From Methylovorus menthalis (lineage in GTDB: Bacteria; Pseudomonadota; Gammaproteobacteria; Burkholderiales; Methylophilaceae): DNA of 64,000 nt. Both the position numbers and the translations under genes were made by a program. The stretch covers positions 1,302,001 through 1,366,000 of the forward strand of contig NZ_JAJAQH010000006.1 in assembly GCF_020523625.1 (NCBI RefSeq), written 5' to 3'. The notes under the pieces were generated by a model that worked only from the letters and a program-made list of their open reading frames with translations, was not told the origin of the DNA and did no database searches. Positions 10,516 through 19,290 of this stretch are shown one piece after another (the stretch's first letter is position 1; the number at the start of each line of letters is the position of its first letter).

Positions 10516-11342
10516 ACTTCAGCCGGCATGAAGCGGGGGCGCAAATCTTCCAGATTAAGCTCCTGTAGAATCTGCTGCAGCCGCTCGCGCGCATTGCGTC
10601 GTGGATTGTTTTTATAACGAGCGATGATTAGCTCGTTTTTCATGGAATGCTCCCAGCCAACCAGCTCGGTCACCGTTACCTGATAGCCATGCGCTTCGAG
10701 CTGCAGGCAGCGCAGCACATTGGTGATCTGGCTGCCAAATTCGCGGGTATGAATCGGGTGGCGCCAGATTTCTGATAGCGGCGTTTTGCCGAAGGACTCG
10801 TTCTTTCGCTTGCGCAGCACTTCCGCCACTTCGGCCTGACAGCACGGCACTAGCACCATGAATTGCGCCTGCTTTTGCAAGCCGAACTGTATGGCATCAT
10901 CCGTGGCGGTATTGCAGGCATGCAGCGCCGTCACGATTTCGACCTTGGCAGGCAAGGCCGCAGACTGCATGGCTTCTTCCACCGACAAATGATGGAACTG
11001 CATGCGCTCAAATCCCAGCTCCGATGCCAGCTGGCGCGACTTATCCACCAGCTCGGCGCGGGTCTCCACCCCCACGACCTGCCCGGCCGCCTGCTGCTTC
11101 ATGAAGAGATCGTAAAGAATAAACCCCAGATAGGATTTGCCCGCCCCGTGGTCCACCAGCATGGGCGAAGGATTGCCCTGCATGACCTCCTGCAGCAAAG
11201 GCTCAATGAACTGGTAGAGGTGATACACCTGCTTCAGCTTGCGGCGCGTGTCCTGGTTGAGCTTGCCGTCGCGCGTCAGGATGTGCAGCTCCTTGAGCAG
11301 GGCGATGGATTGATTAGGGTGAATTTCGGGGATGAGCGTCAT
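10512..11342 (-). CDS. SAM-dependent methyltransferase (Methyltransf_32-like)
   Basis: Class I S-adenosylmethionine-dependent methyltransferase, 276 residues, probably cytoplasmic. The SAM-binding loop appears as VDHGAGKSYLGFILYD, with the acidic VVGVETRAELVD strand after it. A later ALHACNTATDDAI and VPCCQAEV pair resembles the Methyltransf_32 family, which includes RNA- and protein-modifying enzymes. The substrate cannot be read from the sequence. It is a single gene, convergent with the BrkB-family gene and divergent from the RbgA-type GTPase gene. Confidence 0.82.
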   Translation of the reverse strand: MTLIPEIHPNQSIALLKELHILTRDGKLNQDTRRKLKQVYHLYQFIEPLLQEVMQGNPSPMLVDHGAGKSYLGFILYDLFMKQQAAGQVVGVETRAELVDKSRQLASELGFERMQFHHLSVEEAMQSAALPAKVEIVTALHACNTATDDAIQFGLQKQAQFMVLVPCCQAEVAEVLRKRKNESFGKTPLSEIWRHPIHTREFGSQITNVLRCLQLEAHGYQVTVTELVGWEHSMKNELIIARYKNNPRRNARERLQQILQELNLEDLRPRFMPAEV

Positions 11343-11503
11343 GGCGGCATTTTACCACCGTCGCAGATGAAGGCCTGAGGCCTCCGGGTGATAAAAAGCC
11401 GGGAAAGGCCAACTCAATGATAAAATACGGGAATTGCAGCACTTTCCTTATTCAGCGCTTACCCCAGCTCAGCGCATCTCATGTACATCGGTGGTTTTAA
11501 ATA

Positions 11504-12460
11504 ATGGCAATACAGTGGTTTCCCGGACATATGACCTCGGCAAAGAAAAAAGCAGCCGAGACCATGGAGCATATCGATATCGTGATCGAGGTGCTGGATG
11601 CACGGGTGCCGGAAGCCAGCCATAACCCCATGATTGAAGAGCTGCGCCTGTTCAGGCAGCGGCCCAATCTCAAGATTCTCAACAAGGCCGACCTGGCCGA
11701 CCCTGCCGTCACCCAGGCCTGGCTCAATTACTTCAACAAGCAGCCTGGCGTAAAAGCCGTGGCGCTCTCCTGTAAAAAACCGGGTGACGCCGGCAAGATT
11801 CCAGGGCTGTGCAAAGCCCTCGCGCCGCATCGCGGCACTAACCTCAAGCCCTTGCGCATGATGATCATGGGCATCCCCAACGTCGGCAAATCCACGCTAA
11901 TGAATGCCCTGCTCAATCGCCGCATTGCCAAGGTAGGCGACGAGCCTGCCGTGACCAAAAGCCAGCAGCGGTTTGACCTGAATGACCAGATGAGCATCAC
12001 CGATACGCCCGGCATGATGTGGCCCAAGATTCAGTATGAGTCTGACGGCTACATGCTGGCTGCCAGCCATGCCATCGGCCGCAATGCGGTGATTGATGAG
12101 GATGTGGCGGTGTTTTTGGCTGGATTGTTGCTGGAACGCTACCCCACCCTGCTCAACGCCCGCTACAAGATCGATGTCAGCGGCATGGATGCGGTGGATG
12201 TGCTGGAAGCTGTGGCCAAGCGCCGGGCTTACCGCTTGAAGGGTGGCGAGTTTGACATGGAAAAAACCGCCATGGCCTTCCTGGTGGACTACCGTTCAGG
12301 TGCCTTGGGCCGTATCAGCCTGGAAACGCCAGACACCCGTCAGCACATGATGCAGGCGGCAAAGCAGGCAATAGAAGATGCCGCGGAAGAAGCTGCGCAA
12401 GCCAAGGCCCTGCGTTTGCAACAAGACGAACAAGCCGGGAACGACAGTCCAGAACATTAA
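11504..12460 (+). CDS. rbgA: Ribosome biogenesis GTPase YlqF/RbgA family
   Basis: Circularly permuted GTPase that assists late maturation of the large ribosomal subunit. The order of GTPase motifs is permuted as expected: NKADLAD (G4) near residue 64 comes before the P-loop GIPNVGKST (G1) near 123 and DTPGMMWPK (G3) near 167. The N-terminal WFPGHM signature is present. At 318 residues it has normal length for the family. ATG at 11504 follows a weak GGTGG. The last 30 residues form a charged, Ala/Glu-rich tail. It converges on a diguanylate cyclase gene with a 27 bp gap. Confidence 0.93.
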   Translation: MAIQWFPGHMTSAKKKAAETMEHIDIVIEVLDARVPEASHNPMIEELRLFRQRPNLKILNKADLADPAVTQAWLNYFNKQPGVKAVALSCKKPGDAGKIPGLCKALAPHRGTNLKPLRMMIMGIPNVGKSTLMNALLNRRIAKVGDEPAVTKSQQRFDLNDQMSITDTPGMMWPKIQYESDGYMLAASHAIGRNAVIDEDVAVFLAGLLLERYPTLLNARYKIDVSGMDAVDVLEAVAKRRAYRLKGGEFDMEKTAMAFLVDYRSGALGRISLETPDTRQHMMQAAKQAIEDAAEEAAQAKALRLQQDEQAGNDSPEH

Positions 12461-12487
12461 GTCCTGATCGGCAGGTGGGTCCCGCGC

Positions 12488-13648
12488 TCAACTCTGGGCA
12501 AACACCAGCCGGTTCTTGCCGTTTTTCTTGGCCTGGTACATGGCACGGTCTGCGGCATCCAGCAACTCATCCGCCTCCTGACCGTCCATGGGATAACAGC
12601 TGATACCAATGCTGACGCCCAGCAACTGGTGCTGGCCATCAATCGTGAATGGCTGGTTGATGTAGCGAATGATGCGATTGCCCAGGCCGCCTATTTCACT
12701 GACCGAACGGTAGTTGTGCACCAGCACGACAAACTCGTCGCCGCCCAGCCGGGCGATAAAATCAGACTCACGCAGGGCATTCCTGAAACGCTCGGTGGCA
12801 AACTTCAGTGCAAGGTCGCCGCCATCGTGCCCATGCTTGTCGTTGATTTCCTTGAAGCCATCAAGATCAAGATAGAACAGCGAAAATGGCTGGCCACTGC
12901 GTTTGGAAAGAAAAATCTGGCGCCGGAAATAGCTTTCAAAATAGCGGCGATTGGGCAAGCCAGTCAGCGAATCATGATAGGCATCGTGGCTCATCTCTTC
13001 CGCGGTGGTTTGCGATGTGGCGGCAATTTCAAACAGCTTGACTGTCTTGTAATAGGCCCCGGTAAACAGGCCGATCACTATCAGCAACAGCAAGGCTGCA
13101 CCCCCCATGGTCTGCTTGAGGGCGCGCCGCGAATCATCACTCAACTCGGATTTACGGTGCTGTAACAGGACATCAATATCCTCAAGCTGGGCGTCTATTC
13201 TTTCCATGATGTTGACGCCGATCTTGGCCGAGTTGAGGTGCGGCGCATACGCCCCTTCATTGATTTCCGTCTGGATAGACGCTTCCGTCACCCGGAGCTT
13301 GATCTCGACCATGCGGCTGACTTCATCAAAGCGATGCTTGATGTCGGGCAGCCCGGTCATTTGCTGATTCAGCGTATTGGTGATGCGCTTGATATCCGCC
13401 TTGCCCTTACGGTAATGCTCCAGAAAGCGCACATTCTGTGTAAGCAGGTAGCCACGCTGCCCGGTTTCAACCTGGACAATCGCCTTATGCAGCTTGATTG
13501 CCTCGATACGCAGCACGTCGGTCTGTTCGGCCATCCGCGAAATATGTACCAGATGGATGGCAGCAAACAGCAATGCGGCCAAGGCTGCACTGAGCAGCAC
13601 TGACGCCAGGATAAAGGGCCGAATAATCTGTTTTTTATAATCGAGCAC
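12488..13648 (-). CDS. Diguanylate cyclase with CHASE3-like sensor
   Basis: Inner-membrane c-di-GMP synthase. The N-terminal membrane helix (about 12-34) is followed by a periplasmic CHASE3-like domain with the family phrase ETGQRGYLLTQ, then a second membrane helix (about 186-206) and a GGDEF domain. The active site is intact (RLGGDEF), and the nucleotide-binding LDLDGFKEIND is present. An inhibitory I-site RESD sits five residues before the GGDEF motif, so product feedback is expected. The start appears to be a GTG at 13648 without a good ribosome-binding site. It lies near a second diguanylate cyclase but is not clearly in one operon with it. Confidence 0.93.
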   Translation of the reverse strand: MLDYKKQIIRPFILASVLLSAALAALLFAAIHLVHISRMAEQTDVLRIEAIKLHKAIVQVETGQRGYLLTQNVRFLEHYRKGKADIKRITNTLNQQMTGLPDIKHRFDEVSRMVEIKLRVTEASIQTEINEGAYAPHLNSAKIGVNIMERIDAQLEDIDVLLQHRKSELSDDSRRALKQTMGGAALLLLIVIGLFTGAYYKTVKLFEIAATSQTTAEEMSHDAYHDSLTGLPNRRYFESYFRRQIFLSKRSGQPFSLFYLDLDGFKEINDKHGHDGGDLALKFATERFRNALRESDFIARLGGDEFVVLVHNYRSVSEIGGLGNRIIRYINQPFTIDGQHQLLGVSIGISCYPMDGQEADELLDAADRAMYQAKKNGKNRLVFAQS

Positions 13649-13807
13649 GTTGAATATGTCTGCCGTTATGGTTTGCTCTGCTGCGTGTCACTGACTGCTA
13701 CTCCACGGGAAAATAATGACATTCACATCATAAGGTTGGATACATGATGATCTGATATTGCATTAATATCGGCTGCATCCTCTATAAACTTGATGCCGAC
13801 AGGCATG

Positions 13808-14284
13808 CTAAAGCAGATACCAGTCGTGTATGCAAGCTGCCTGCCCTTGATACCCCCCGGCATCGTCATGCAAATTCCATACGGTTGCACGGGTAATCAT
13901 GAAGCGTCGGCCGTCGCGTGCAATACGAACCCCGGAATAATCATCAACAAACCCATCGCGCGCAACGCGCGCCAACAGGGCTGCACGCGCATCGCGCAAC
14001 AGAGGCTCTGCCGATAACCTGGAAGGCAGACGGACAAAGCTTTCCCAGTCATAGCCAAACAAGGCCTGGGCTTGCAGATTGGCATAGTTGAATACCGGAT
14101 CGGCTGCCGTATCGTGCGAAAGTATCGCCACTTCTGCACGATATAGTGATTCAGCCAATAACATCTCATCCGCCTGCTGGGCCTGCGAATCATTTATTAA
14201 CGGCTTGCCCGTCAACTGCTGATAGCTGGCACACAGCAAGCGGCTTTGGGCGAGAGTAAATGGCGTGTTAATCAAGACTGACAT
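13808..14284 (-). CDS. MEKHLA domain protein
   Basis: A 158-residue soluble protein resembling the MEKHLA domain, a PAS-like fold. Visible similarity covers SLYRAEVAILSHDTAADPVFNYANLQAQALFGY and the C-terminal GRRFMITRATVWNLHDD stretch (both quoted as short pieces of the family pattern). The ATG at 14284 lies 4 bp after the stop of the upstream diguanylate cyclase, so the two are very probably co-transcribed and translationally linked. A longer frame open to 14440 only reads through that cyclase gene and is not used. A sensory or partner role next to the cyclase is inference. Confidence 0.8.
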   Translation of the reverse strand: MSVLINTPFTLAQSRLLCASYQQLTGKPLINDSQAQQADEMLLAESLYRAEVAILSHDTAADPVFNYANLQAQALFGYDWESFVRLPSRLSAEPLLRDARAALLARVARDGFVDDYSGVRIARDGRRFMITRATVWNLHDDAGGYQGQAACIHDWYLL

Positions 14285-14288
14285 CCGG

Positions 14289-15485
14289 TCACGCTGCCTG
14301 CAGATTAAGCCCTGACAAACTGGAGTACGACACCCCCTGGTTACGCCCGGCTTTTTTGGCGGCATACAGAGCAGCATCGGCAGAGGCCAGCAAGCTGCGG
14401 AAATCATATCCCGCCAGCTTGGCGCAGGTAATGCCCACACTCACAGTGAACTGGAGGGTGTTATCCCCGTGCGCGATGCGCAGCGCTTCGACCGACTGCC
14501 TGATACGTTCGGCGCACTGAATTCCCTCCTGCTCGGTTTTAGCAGGCAATAGCAGGCAAAATTCCTCGCCACCATAGCGGGCCAGGATATCTTCCTGCCG
14601 AGTAAGGGTTTTGATTTGCTGAGTCAGCTGGCGTAATACTTCATCCCCCACCGGATGGCCCCAGCGATCATTGATATGCTTGAAGAGATCGATATCCAGC
14701 AGCAGCATGACCAGGCCACTATCGTTGCGGCGCCCAAAGCTGGACAGGCGACGGGCGGCCTCTTCCAGTCCGCGCCGGTTCAGTATCCCCGTGAGTACGT
14801 CGTAATGGGCGTACTGCTCAAGCTCGGCGGATTTGCGATAGCTCACCATCATCACCAGGCCAAAGGTCACAAACATCTGCAACATGCTGCCGACCAGCAA
14901 GGTCAGCACGTTGGGATACCAGCCCATGGGATGATCGAGGATAGCGCCATGGGAAAAAAGAGCGGTAATGGCACGGTAGATCATCAGGAGCGCCATGCTG
15001 GAGAAAATGAACGCCGTGACCTGGCATGCCGTACGCTCGGCCGAAGCACGCTCAGGCTTGATGGAAAACTGGTTGAGCAACCATGCCGAGCCGATATGCA
15101 GACAGGCGATGCCCATGGAATTAACAAACACGGTGAGCGGCTGATTCTTGAGGATAGCCAGCGTAAATACATTCACCAGCAACAGGCCGCCGACGGTCAG
15201 AAACGGAAAGTAATAGCGGACCTTGTGCCCGATGTAACGTCGTATCCCCAGCAGGCGTATCGATTGGCCGAACACCATCAGCGACAGGATCAGGGAAACC
15301 CAATGCTCAACATCTTCATAGTGGAACACCACGAACAGCATGGAAAAACTGATGAAGAGATTGCCAGTAGCCCAGTATTCGGGACCTCGGATACCATGAA
15401 AACGCATGAAAATAAGCAGCGCCGACATGCAGAATGTCAGCAAGGTGGCCATGACAACCATGGTCTTGAAATCCAGGCCTAACAT
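14289..15485 (-). CDS. Membrane-bound diguanylate cyclase
   Basis: c-di-GMP synthase of 398 residues. About seven hydrophobic segments fill the first 215 residues, giving a multi-helix membrane sensor with no recognised extracellular domain. The C-terminal GGDEF domain has an intact ARYGGEEF active site. An I-site-like RQED lies five residues before it, which predicts feedback inhibition. The metal/nucleotide motif LLDIDLFKHIND is complete. ATG at 15485 is weakly preceded by GGACAC. The gene is followed at once by the MEKHLA gene. Confidence 0.92.
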   Translation of the reverse strand: MLGLDFKTMVVMATLLTFCMSALLIFMRFHGIRGPEYWATGNLFISFSMLFVVFHYEDVEHWVSLILSLMVFGQSIRLLGIRRYIGHKVRYYFPFLTVGGLLLVNVFTLAILKNQPLTVFVNSMGIACLHIGSAWLLNQFSIKPERASAERTACQVTAFIFSSMALLMIYRAITALFSHGAILDHPMGWYPNVLTLLVGSMLQMFVTFGLVMMVSYRKSAELEQYAHYDVLTGILNRRGLEEAARRLSSFGRRNDSGLVMLLLDIDLFKHINDRWGHPVGDEVLRQLTQQIKTLTRQEDILARYGGEEFCLLLPAKTEQEGIQCAERIRQSVEALRIAHGDNTLQFTVSVGITCAKLAGYDFRSLLASADAALYAAKKAGRNQGVSYSSLSGLNLQAA

Positions 15486-15656
15486 TACGGATTCAGTGTC
15501 CTTTAATAATTATTTTTTATGTAGATGACACTATGCCACAAGCAATGCTGGCTGGCATCAAAACCCGGTTAAAGCTAAACTTATGCATCTTTGGAAGTAC
15601 GCGCTGCCCGTTATCAACGGCATCCTCATTCCCCCTGAACCGAATCCACCTGGTGC

Positions 15657-17654
15657 ATGTTAAGCAAACTCAATTCCCCGCAACGTGAAGCGGTCAAATA
15701 TCTGGATGGCCCCCTGCTGGTGCTCGCTGGTGCGGGTAGCGGCAAGACACGCGTCATCACCCAGAAAATCGCCTACCTGATCGAGCAATGTGGCTACCAG
15801 CCGCGTGAAATCGCGGCCATCACCTTTACCAACAAGGCGGCGCGTGAGATGCAGGAGCGTGTGGGTCATTTGCTGGAAGGCAAATCGGCCAAGGGGCTGA
15901 CCATTGCCACCTTCCACTCGCTGGGCTTGCAGATGCTGCGGCAAGAGGCTGCTCTGCTCGGCTACAAGCCGCAGTTTTCCATTCTGGACTCTTCCGACAG
16001 CTACAAGATACTGGCCGATGTGCTGGCCACCACTGACAAGCAGCTGCTGCGCCGCACGCAATCGCAGATTTCGCAGTGGAAGAATGCCTTTATCAACCCT
16101 GACCAGGCCAAGGCACAGGCTGACGAAGAGCTGACGCACGCTGCCGCCAAGGTCTACCAGCTTTACCAGCAAACACTCAAGGCCTATCAGGCTGTGGATT
16201 TTGATGACCTGATCAAGCTGCCAGTAGAGCTGTTTGAACAGCACCGCGAAGCGCTGGAAAAATGGCAGCGCAAACTCAAATATCTGCTGATTGATGAATA
16301 CCAGGATACCAATGCCTGCCAGTACAAGCTGGTCAAGCTGCTGACAGGTGTCGAGGGCCGCTTTACCGCCGTGGGCGACGATGACCAGGCGATTTACGGC
16401 TGGCGCGGTGCCGACGTGGAAAACCTGCGGCAACTGACCGAGGATTTCTCGCGGCTCAAGGTGATCAAGCTGGAACAGAACTACCGCTCCACCGTACGGA
16501 TCCTGCGCGCGGCCAACCAGGTGATCGCCAACAACCCCAAGCTGTTTGATAAAAAGCTGTGGAGCGAACTGGGGACTGGCGATCTTATCCAGGTCAGCGC
16601 CGCCCGCGATGAAGACCACGAAGCAGAGTCGGTGGTCATGAAGCTGATGGCGCACAAGTTCGAGCACCGCACGCAGTTTTCCGATTACGCGATTCTGTAT
16701 CGCGGCAATCACCAGGCGCGCATTTTCGAGCAGCAATTGCGCAACCACAAGGTGCCTTATACCGTTTCCGGCGGCCAGTCGTTCTTTGACAAAGCCGAGA
16801 TCAAGGATCTGGTGGCCTATCTGCGGCTGATCGCCAATGAGGACGATGATCCCGCGTTTATCCGCGCCGCCACCACCCCGAAAAAAGGCATAGGCAACAC
16901 CACGCTGGAACGCCTGGGCGAATATGCCCGCGACCATCATTTATCCCTGTTTGCCGCCGCGTTTGAGGGCGATTTTCAGCGCGAGCTGGGCGCCCGCCAG
17001 CTGGAAGACCTGCTGACCTTCTGCCAGTACATCAACCGGGTACAAGATAGGGCCACGCGCGATCCGGCGGGCGAAATGTTGAATGACATGCTGAATGCCA
17101 TCCAGTACGAGGCTTTTCTCTACGATAGTGAAGAGCCGCGCGCCGCCGAAAGCAAATGGAAAAACGTGCTGGACTTTACCGGCTGGCTCACCAAAAAGGC
17201 CAACGAAGACGAGAAAAACCTGCTGGAACTGACGCAGATGATCTCGCTCATGAGCATGCTGGAAGGCCGCGAAAACGGCGAGCCGGACGCGGTCAAGCTA
17301 TCGACACTGCATGCGGCCAAGGGCCTGGAGTTCGGCCATGTGTTCCTGATCGGCTGTGAAGAAGGCATATTGCCGCATCGCGAGAGCATAGACACCGACC
17401 GCATCGAGGAAGAGCGTCGGCTCATGTACGTGGGCATTACCCGCGCGCAAAAGTCGCTGAACATCTCATGGTGCCGCAAGCGCAAGCGCGCCGGTGAAAC
17501 CGAGAGCTGCGAACCCAGCCGTTTCATTGCCGAGCTGCCGCACGATGACGTCAAGCATTTCGGCATGCCAGCCAGCGACCCGGCAGCCGCCAAGGAAAAC
17601 GGCCGCGAACGCATGGCACAAATCCGTGCCATGCTGGCTCAGGCCAAGGAATAG
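15657..17654 (+). CDS. rep: ATP-dependent DNA helicase Rep
   Basis: Superfamily 1A 3'-5' DNA helicase, which removes proteins ahead of replication forks and helps restart. The product starts MLSKLNSPQREAV, with the P-loop AGAGSGKTR at about residue 24. Then come FTNKAAREM (Ia), LLIDEYQDTN (II), GDDDQAIYGWRGA (III), QNYRS (IV), KLSTLHAAKGLEF (V) and RRLMYVGITRA (VI). At 665 residues it matches Rep (673 in E. coli) better than UvrD, which is longer. It stands alone between divergent signalling genes and an MFS gene. Confidence 0.93.
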   Translation: MLSKLNSPQREAVKYLDGPLLVLAGAGSGKTRVITQKIAYLIEQCGYQPREIAAITFTNKAAREMQERVGHLLEGKSAKGLTIATFHSLGLQMLRQEAALLGYKPQFSILDSSDSYKILADVLATTDKQLLRRTQSQISQWKNAFINPDQAKAQADEELTHAAAKVYQLYQQTLKAYQAVDFDDLIKLPVELFEQHREALEKWQRKLKYLLIDEYQDTNACQYKLVKLLTGVEGRFTAVGDDDQAIYGWRGADVENLRQLTEDFSRLKVIKLEQNYRSTVRILRAANQVIANNPKLFDKKLWSELGTGDLIQVSAARDEDHEAESVVMKLMAHKFEHRTQFSDYAILYRGNHQARIFEQQLRNHKVPYTVSGGQSFFDKAEIKDLVAYLRLIANEDDDPAFIRAATTPKKGIGNTTLERLGEYARDHHLSLFAAAFEGDFQRELGARQLEDLLTFCQYINRVQDRATRDPAGEMLNDMLNAIQYEAFLYDSEEPRAAESKWKNVLDFTGWLTKKANEDEKNLLELTQMISLMSMLEGRENGEPDAVKLSTLHAAKGLEFGHVFLIGCEEGILPHRESIDTDRIEEERRLMYVGITRAQKSLNISWCRKRKRAGETESCEPSRFIAELPHDDVKHFGMPASDPAAAKENGRERMAQIRAMLAQAKE

Positions 17655-17790
17655 CCGCTAGCCAACTCAATACCGGCCAGCCAGTATGGCCGCAAGCAAG
17701 CCGGCAAGCCGGAACATACGCGGGGATAAGCGCCAAGCGGCGCTATCCCTTGATTTGAACACGCATTCATTAATGGCAGGAAACCACCTC

Positions 17791-18927
17791 ATGGGTCTTT
17801 GGATGATGGCGCTGGCCGCCGGTGCATTTTGTATAGGCATGACCGAATTTCTGCCCATGGGGCTGTTGCCGGATATCGCGCGCGACTTGCAGGTATCCAT
17901 TCCAGCCGCGGGTAATCTGGTCACTGTATATGCCATGGGGGTGGTCGTAGGCGGCCCGCTGGTGGTGGCGCTCACCATGCGCTGGCCGCGCAAGGCGACA
18001 TTGATCGGGCTGATGGGCATATTTACCCTGGGCAACGCCCTGTGCGCGCTGGCACCTAACTATGAATTGCTGGCCTTCGCCCGCATTTTCAGCGCCCTGA
18101 GTCATGGTTCATTCTTTGGCATAGGCGCCGTGGTCGCCATTTACCTGGCGCCACCGGGGCAAAGCTCGCGCGCGCTGGCCTTGATGTTCAGCGGCCTGAC
18201 GCTCGCCAATGTCCTCGGCGTGCCCCTCGGCACCCTGCTGGGCCAGCTCACCAACTGGCGCCTGCCATTCTGGACCGTGGCCGCCTGCGGCCTGGTTGCC
18301 ATGGCGGCCGTGTGGCGCTTTATCCCCGACATCACCGCCATGCCACGCGCGAACATCCGCGATGAAATGAAAGCCTTGCTGCACCCACAGACCCTGCTGG
18401 CAATGGCGATTACTGCAGTAGGGTTTGCTGGCGTATTCACCATCTTTACCTACATCACGCCCATCCTCGAAGATCAATCCGGCCTCAGTCCGCATGCGGT
18501 CAGCCTGGTGCTGGTGTTGCTCGGTATCGCCGCCACATTGGGTCTCAATATCGGCGGCAAGCTGGCTGACCGCTGGCTGTTGCCGACCATTGCCGGTTCA
18601 TTGCTGGGCATGGCGCTCCTCAGCCTGCTGTTTGCCTGGAGCATGCAGTTCACGCTGCTATCTGTCGCCACGGCGTTTATCTGGGGCATGATTGCCTTTG
18701 CCGTGGGGCCGGGGTTGCAGACCAATGCCATGCGCCAAGCGGGCGAAGCGCCGCTCATGGCCTCCACCGTTAACCAGAGCGCCTTTAACCTGGGCAATGC
18801 CGTCGGTGCGTTTCTCGGTGGTGCCGTGATTCATTTTGGCTTGGGCCTGCAAGCGGTGCCCTTGGCCGCCGCCGTGGTCGCCATTGCCGGTTGCCTGCTT
18901 ACGCTGTTCAGCATGCGCCGCGGCTGA
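17791..18927 (+). CDS. MFS exporter, AraJ/YdhP-like
   Basis: Twelve-helix major facilitator superfamily transporter of the drug/sugar-efflux type; the substrate is unknown. The first helix carries GMTEFLPMGLLPDIA, and the R-rich loop MRWPRKATLIGLM follows the second helix pair. The ATG at 17791 is chosen because AGGAAA lies seven bases upstream. Starts at 17773 and 17686 are open but have no such site and would add hydrophilic residues before helix 1. It is related to the second MFS protein at 29717-30886. A strong terminator hairpin follows in the intergenic region before the kdp genes. Confidence 0.88.
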   Translation: MGLWMMALAAGAFCIGMTEFLPMGLLPDIARDLQVSIPAAGNLVTVYAMGVVVGGPLVVALTMRWPRKATLIGLMGIFTLGNALCALAPNYELLAFARIFSALSHGSFFGIGAVVAIYLAPPGQSSRALALMFSGLTLANVLGVPLGTLLGQLTNWRLPFWTVAACGLVAMAAVWRFIPDITAMPRANIRDEMKALLHPQTLLAMAITAVGFAGVFTIFTYITPILEDQSGLSPHAVSLVLVLLGIAATLGLNIGGKLADRWLLPTIAGSLLGMALLSLLFAWSMQFTLLSVATAFIWGMIAFAVGPGLQTNAMRQAGEAPLMASTVNQSAFNLGNAVGAFLGGAVIHFGLGLQAVPLAAAVVAIAGCLLTLFSMRRG

Positions 18928-18971
18928 TCCCGCCCCCCTCTAATTAACCGCCTGCGGGTGGTGACCACAAA

Positions 18972-19016
18972 CGCTTAGGCACTGGCGCCCTGCCGGTGCC
19001 TAAGCGCTGCGTTTTT
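18972..19016 (+). terminator. Rho-independent terminator after the MFS gene
   Basis: A long hairpin is formed by CGCTTAGGCAC (18972-18982) and GTGCCTAAGCG (18996-19006), with an inner GGC/GCC pairing. After GCTGCG comes a run of five T residues (19012-19016). It lies 45 bp after the MFS stop codon and upstream of the kdp operon. The T-run overlaps the first half of a KdpE-like site. Confidence 0.8.
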
Positions 19017-19030
19017 ACAGCATTTTTACA
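19014..19030 (+). promoter_or_regulatory. KdpE-like operator
   Basis: TTTACA at 19014-19019 and TTTACA at 19025-19030 are separated by five bases. This matches the known E. coli KdpE site TTTATA-N5-TTTACA with one difference. A third TTTACA is at 19057-19062, with a weaker partner (ATTACG) eleven bases before it. The site lies about 70-90 bp before the first start codon of the kdp transcript, a sensible place for an activator. Confidence 0.6.
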
Positions 19031-19102
19031 CCCCTCTCCCGCTTCATTACGCCATCTTTACATCGGCCTCAGTAAGCTCACGCCATTCACTGGATCAGGC
19101 TG

Positions 19103-19204
19103 ATGACTCCGATGGACATTTTCAACACCTTGCTGATTCTGCTGTACCTGCTGACCAGTTATCTGGTGGCCGCGTACTGCATTTACCTGGGAGCAAAACC
19201 ATGA
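19103..19204 (+). CDS. Small single-helix membrane peptide upstream of kdpF (33 residues)
   Basis: Open frame of 33 codons encoding [20 protein letters not shown] followed by [13 protein letters not shown]. Almost the whole peptide is one hydrophobic helix with a short polar start and a C-terminal lysine. Its stop overlaps the kdpF start in an ATGA arrangement (19201-19204), the classic sign of translational coupling. An in-frame second ATG is at 19112. An AGG lies just before the first ATG. It is shorter than automatic gene finders report. It could be an extra Kdp-associated peptide like KdpF, or a leader peptide; the sequence alone does not decide. Confidence 0.6.
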   Translation: MTPMDIFNTLLILLYLLTSYLVAAYCIYLGAKP

Positions 19205-19290
19205 ACTGGCTTTATGTACTGAGCGGCGCACTTGCCTTGCTGCTGCTTGCTTATCTTTTGTACGCCTTATGCAAACCGGAGAAATTCTGA
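19201..19290 (+). CDS. kdpF: Potassium-transporting ATPase subunit F
   Basis: A 29-residue single-helix membrane peptide (MNWLYVLSG... ending ALCKPEKF), typical of KdpF, which stabilises the KdpFABC complex. The L-x-Y-x-x-Y-A-L core and the short polar end with EKF fit the family. Its start overlaps the stop of the 33-codon upstream gene. Its own stop overlaps the kdpA start (TGATG), so the first three genes are translationally chained. Confidence 0.88.
   Translation: MNWLYVLSGALALLLLAYLLYALCKPEKF

Noticed and set aside
15660-16940. Long open frame (426 codons) antisense to rep
   Set aside because: It lies wholly opposite rep in GC-rich sequence, its protein is low-complexity Leu/Val/Gln/His-rich without domains, and rep has all helicase motifs.
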